From positions 1 to 23,467 of the forward strand of contig JANPCU010000341.1 in assembly GCA_031431195.1 (NCBI GenBank): a stretch of DNA of 23,467 nucleotides, given 5' to 3'. The translations under genes and the position numbers were made by a program. The notes under the pieces are model-generated. The model saw only the letters and a program-made list of their open reading frames with translations, was not told where the DNA came from and did no database searches. Source of the stretch: TH-plancto1 sp031431195 (GTDB lineage: Bacteria > Planctomycetota > Planctomycetia > Planctomycetales > Planctomycetaceae). Below are positions 21,587-23,467 of this stretch, piece by piece. The first letter of the stretch is position 1; each line of letters starts with the position of its first letter.

Positions 21587-23029
21587 ATGTCGAACGTCTG
21601 GCACCATCCTGACCCGACCCGGCGTCTCGCGTTGCAGGCCGGAACACTCGGTCTGCTGGGGGGCTCGACCTTACGTTTGGCTGAGTCGCGGGCAGCGGAC
21701 ACGCGGGCGAAAGCCCCGCCGATACGTTCGGTGATCTACCTGTTTCTCTCGGGCGGTCTCGGACAGCACGACAGCTTCGACATGAAGCCCGCAGCACCGG
21801 ATGTGATTCGCGGCGAGTTCAACCCCATCAGTACGCGGACGCCCGGCTTGCAGATCGTGGAGCATCTGCCGCTGCTGGCTCAACGGAGCGACAAGTGGTC
21901 TCTCATTCGGTCGATGACACATGGCTCGAACGAACACTCCCTGGGCCATCTGTTCATGCTGACGGGGCGATCGAAGTCTCCGCCCACATTCAGCAATGAT
22001 AAGCCAATGCCCCAGGACTGGCCCTCGATCGCGGCCATCGCCGGGGACCAGTTGGCCCCCAGGAATGGGTTACCACCCGCAGTCGTGCTGCCTGAGCGGT
22101 TAATACACAACACCGGTCGCGTCATTCCCGGCCAGTTCGCTGGAGAGATGGGTCGCCGCCGCGACCCGTGGTTTATTGAGGCGTGTCCGTTCAACCCCAC
22201 CACCTACGGAGCCTATCCCGAGTATGAGTTTCATCACGCTCGTGGCAGTCAACGGACACCCAACCGCCCGTTCATGGCTCCGAATCTGAACCTGCCGGAT
22301 CAGCTGCTGTCCAGTCGGCTGGATCGGCGGTTGGAGATGTTGCAGAGCCTGGAAGATCAACGACGCAACTTGGATACTGCAGCGAGTGTCGGGGAGTTTT
22401 CACGGCATCGGGCGTCGGCGGTTTCACTGCTGCTGGATGAGAAGGTGAAGTCCGCGTTCGACGTGACGCAAGCTGACCCGGCAATCCAAGAGCGATACGG
22501 CCGCAACACATTTGGGTGGTCGTGCTTGATGGCTCGTCGGCTGGTGAAAGCCGGAGTGGGCCTGGTGCAAGTGAACCTGGGGAACAATGAGGCGTGGGAC
22601 ACACACGGCAACGCCTTTCCGAACCTGAAGGACTTTTTGTACCCGCCGACGGATCGCGCGGTCTCGGCACTGCTGGATGATTTAAGCGAGACGAGTGAAC
22701 TCGACAGTACGCTGATTGTCATGGCGGGGGAGTTTGGTCGGACGCCGAAGGTGCTGCACTTGCCGCAGCACTACAAGCTGCCGGGACGTGACCACTGGGG
22801 CGGAGCGCAGAGCGTCTTCATCGCGGGCGGTGGAATTGCGGGCGGACGAGTCTACGGAGCCACCGATAAGATCGGTGCGTACCCCACGCATGATCCCGTC
22901 AGCCCGGAAATGCTGGCCGCCACAATTTATGACCGCCTGGGTATCCCCGCTGATTCCATGTGGCATGATGACCAGGGACGCCCGCATGCGGTCTACCACG
23001 GGGAGCCGCTGACCGCGCTGCTAGGGTGA
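21587..23029 (+). CDS. DUF1501 domain protein
   Basis: The 480-residue product has a Tat-like N terminus (TRRLALQAGTLGLLGGS) followed by AESRAADTRA, a plausible cleavage region. The DUF1501 domain shows LFLSGGLGQHDSFDMKPAAP, WSLIRSMTHG, NEAWDTHGNAFPNL, VMAGEFGRTPKV and GRDHWGGAQSVFIAGGG. This is a planctomycete-rich family related to the alkaline phosphatase/sulfatase superfamily; its reaction is not established. In planctomycetes it commonly accompanies DUF1553/DUF1549 or PSCyt genes, none of which is in this window. A strong ribosome binding site (AGAGGAAGG, 21575-21583) fixes the ATG at 21587. Confidence 0.94.
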   Translation: MSNVWHHPDPTRRLALQAGTLGLLGGSTLRLAESRAADTRAKAPPIRSVIYLFLSGGLGQHDSFDMKPAAPDVIRGEFNPISTRTPGLQIVEHLPLLAQRSDKWSLIRSMTHGSNEHSLGHLFMLTGRSKSPPTFSNDKPMPQDWPSIAAIAGDQLAPRNGLPPAVVLPERLIHNTGRVIPGQFAGEMGRRRDPWFIEACPFNPTTYGAYPEYEFHHARGSQRTPNRPFMAPNLNLPDQLLSSRLDRRLEMLQSLEDQRRNLDTAASVGEFSRHRASAVSLLLDEKVKSAFDVTQADPAIQERYGRNTFGWSCLMARRLVKAGVGLVQVNLGNNEAWDTHGNAFPNLKDFLYPPTDRAVSALLDDLSETSELDSTLIVMAGEFGRTPKVLHLPQHYKLPGRDHWGGAQSVFIAGGGIAGGRVYGATDKIGAYPTHDPVSPEMLAATIYDRLGIPADSMWHDDQGRPHAVYHGEPLTALLG

Positions 23030-23467
23030 GTTTTCCCGCTCAAGGTGGAGTACAAGGTCGCCCCGGAGTGTGAGATGTACACTGTGATTGTTTCAGAGGC
23101 TTGCCCTCGGAACTCGTCATGCTCTTCTGCTTCACTTCGCAGACCGCATGACTGAACTTGAGGCAGAGGATTCACGAAATGCTGGGGGAGGCGTGTGGGG
23201 GACCCAAGCGTCATTCCAGGGACGGAGGTGTTCCCCGGCAGAAGCGGAAGCTCTCTCACAGGTGAGGGACTAAAGTCGAAACGCAGAGGGCACAGCGCGG
23301 CTCTGCCGCAACCGAAAGGGAAGCCGTCAGCAGTCAGCCAGAAAGCCATTCCACATCGCCCCAACCTCCGCACCCCGCAGGGGTCGACACATCACAGCCC
23401 AGGGTCGCGACCACCGGGAGCGCACCCTGGGTGAGATCGTCCACGGAGAACGAACCCTGAAGGGGTT
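23030..23467. other. Terminal intergenic region with repeats
   Basis: The last 438 bases hold no convincing gene. Seen here are the truncated CGCAGAG relative at 23279-23295, a CCCAGGGT ... ACCCTGGG stem (about 23399-23430) and AACCCTGAAGGGGTT at the window end. The stretch probably continues as a repeat cluster beyond the window. Confidence 0.55.

Overview
The window looks like a chromosomal segment of a planctomycete (phylum Planctomycetota, probably order Planctomycetales; genus not determinable). The evidence is the combination of a DUF1559 pseudopilin-like protein, a DUF1501 protein, a DUF1080 protein, a DUF1802 protein, large membrane proteins beside an ABC transporter, moderately high GC, loosely packed genes and intergenic regions full of short palindromic repeats. 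No rRNA, tRNA, phage, CRISPR array or intact transposase was found.

Layout. 1-2117 (minus): a DUF1559 protein preceded by a well-conserved cobalamin (B12) riboswitch with a plausible promoter, then a DUF4303-like gene. 2699-3808 (plus): a lone CpaF/TadA-type secretion ATPase. 3859-4537 (plus): a Phd/YefM antitoxin with a palindromic operator candidate, overlapping a PIN (VapC-like) toxin gene broken by an in-frame TAG at codon 13. A 111-bp MITE-like palindrome sits directly behind the toxin stop codon. 4817-10028 (minus): a planctomycete-type membrane-anchored protein, a DUF1802 protein, a DUF58 protein and a membrane-anchored PP2C phosphatase; the last two are probably one operon. 10029-11366 has no convincing gene and is repeat-rich. 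11367-12782 (plus): a lipoprotein with a thioredoxin-like domain lacking both active-site cysteines. 13415-14071 (minus): a secreted DUF1080 protein. 14436-19635 (plus): a large membrane protein, an ABC ATPase and an ABC-2 type permease, probably one transport or export system. 19844-21061 (minus): an M16 zinc peptidase. 21587-23029 (plus): a DUF1501 protein with a Tat-like N terminus. The window ends in repeats.

The two most notable items are the B12 riboswitch governing a surface pseudopilin-like protein and the intergenic repeat landscape. At least six palindromic families occur, several with terminal inverted repeats and 3-bp flanking duplications. They repeatedly abut or supply stop codons (4537, 6408, 16502, 19635). 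The broken toxin next to an intact antitoxin is a clear case of recent toxin inactivation or of a base error.

All functional calls come from reading motifs by eye; no database search was run.
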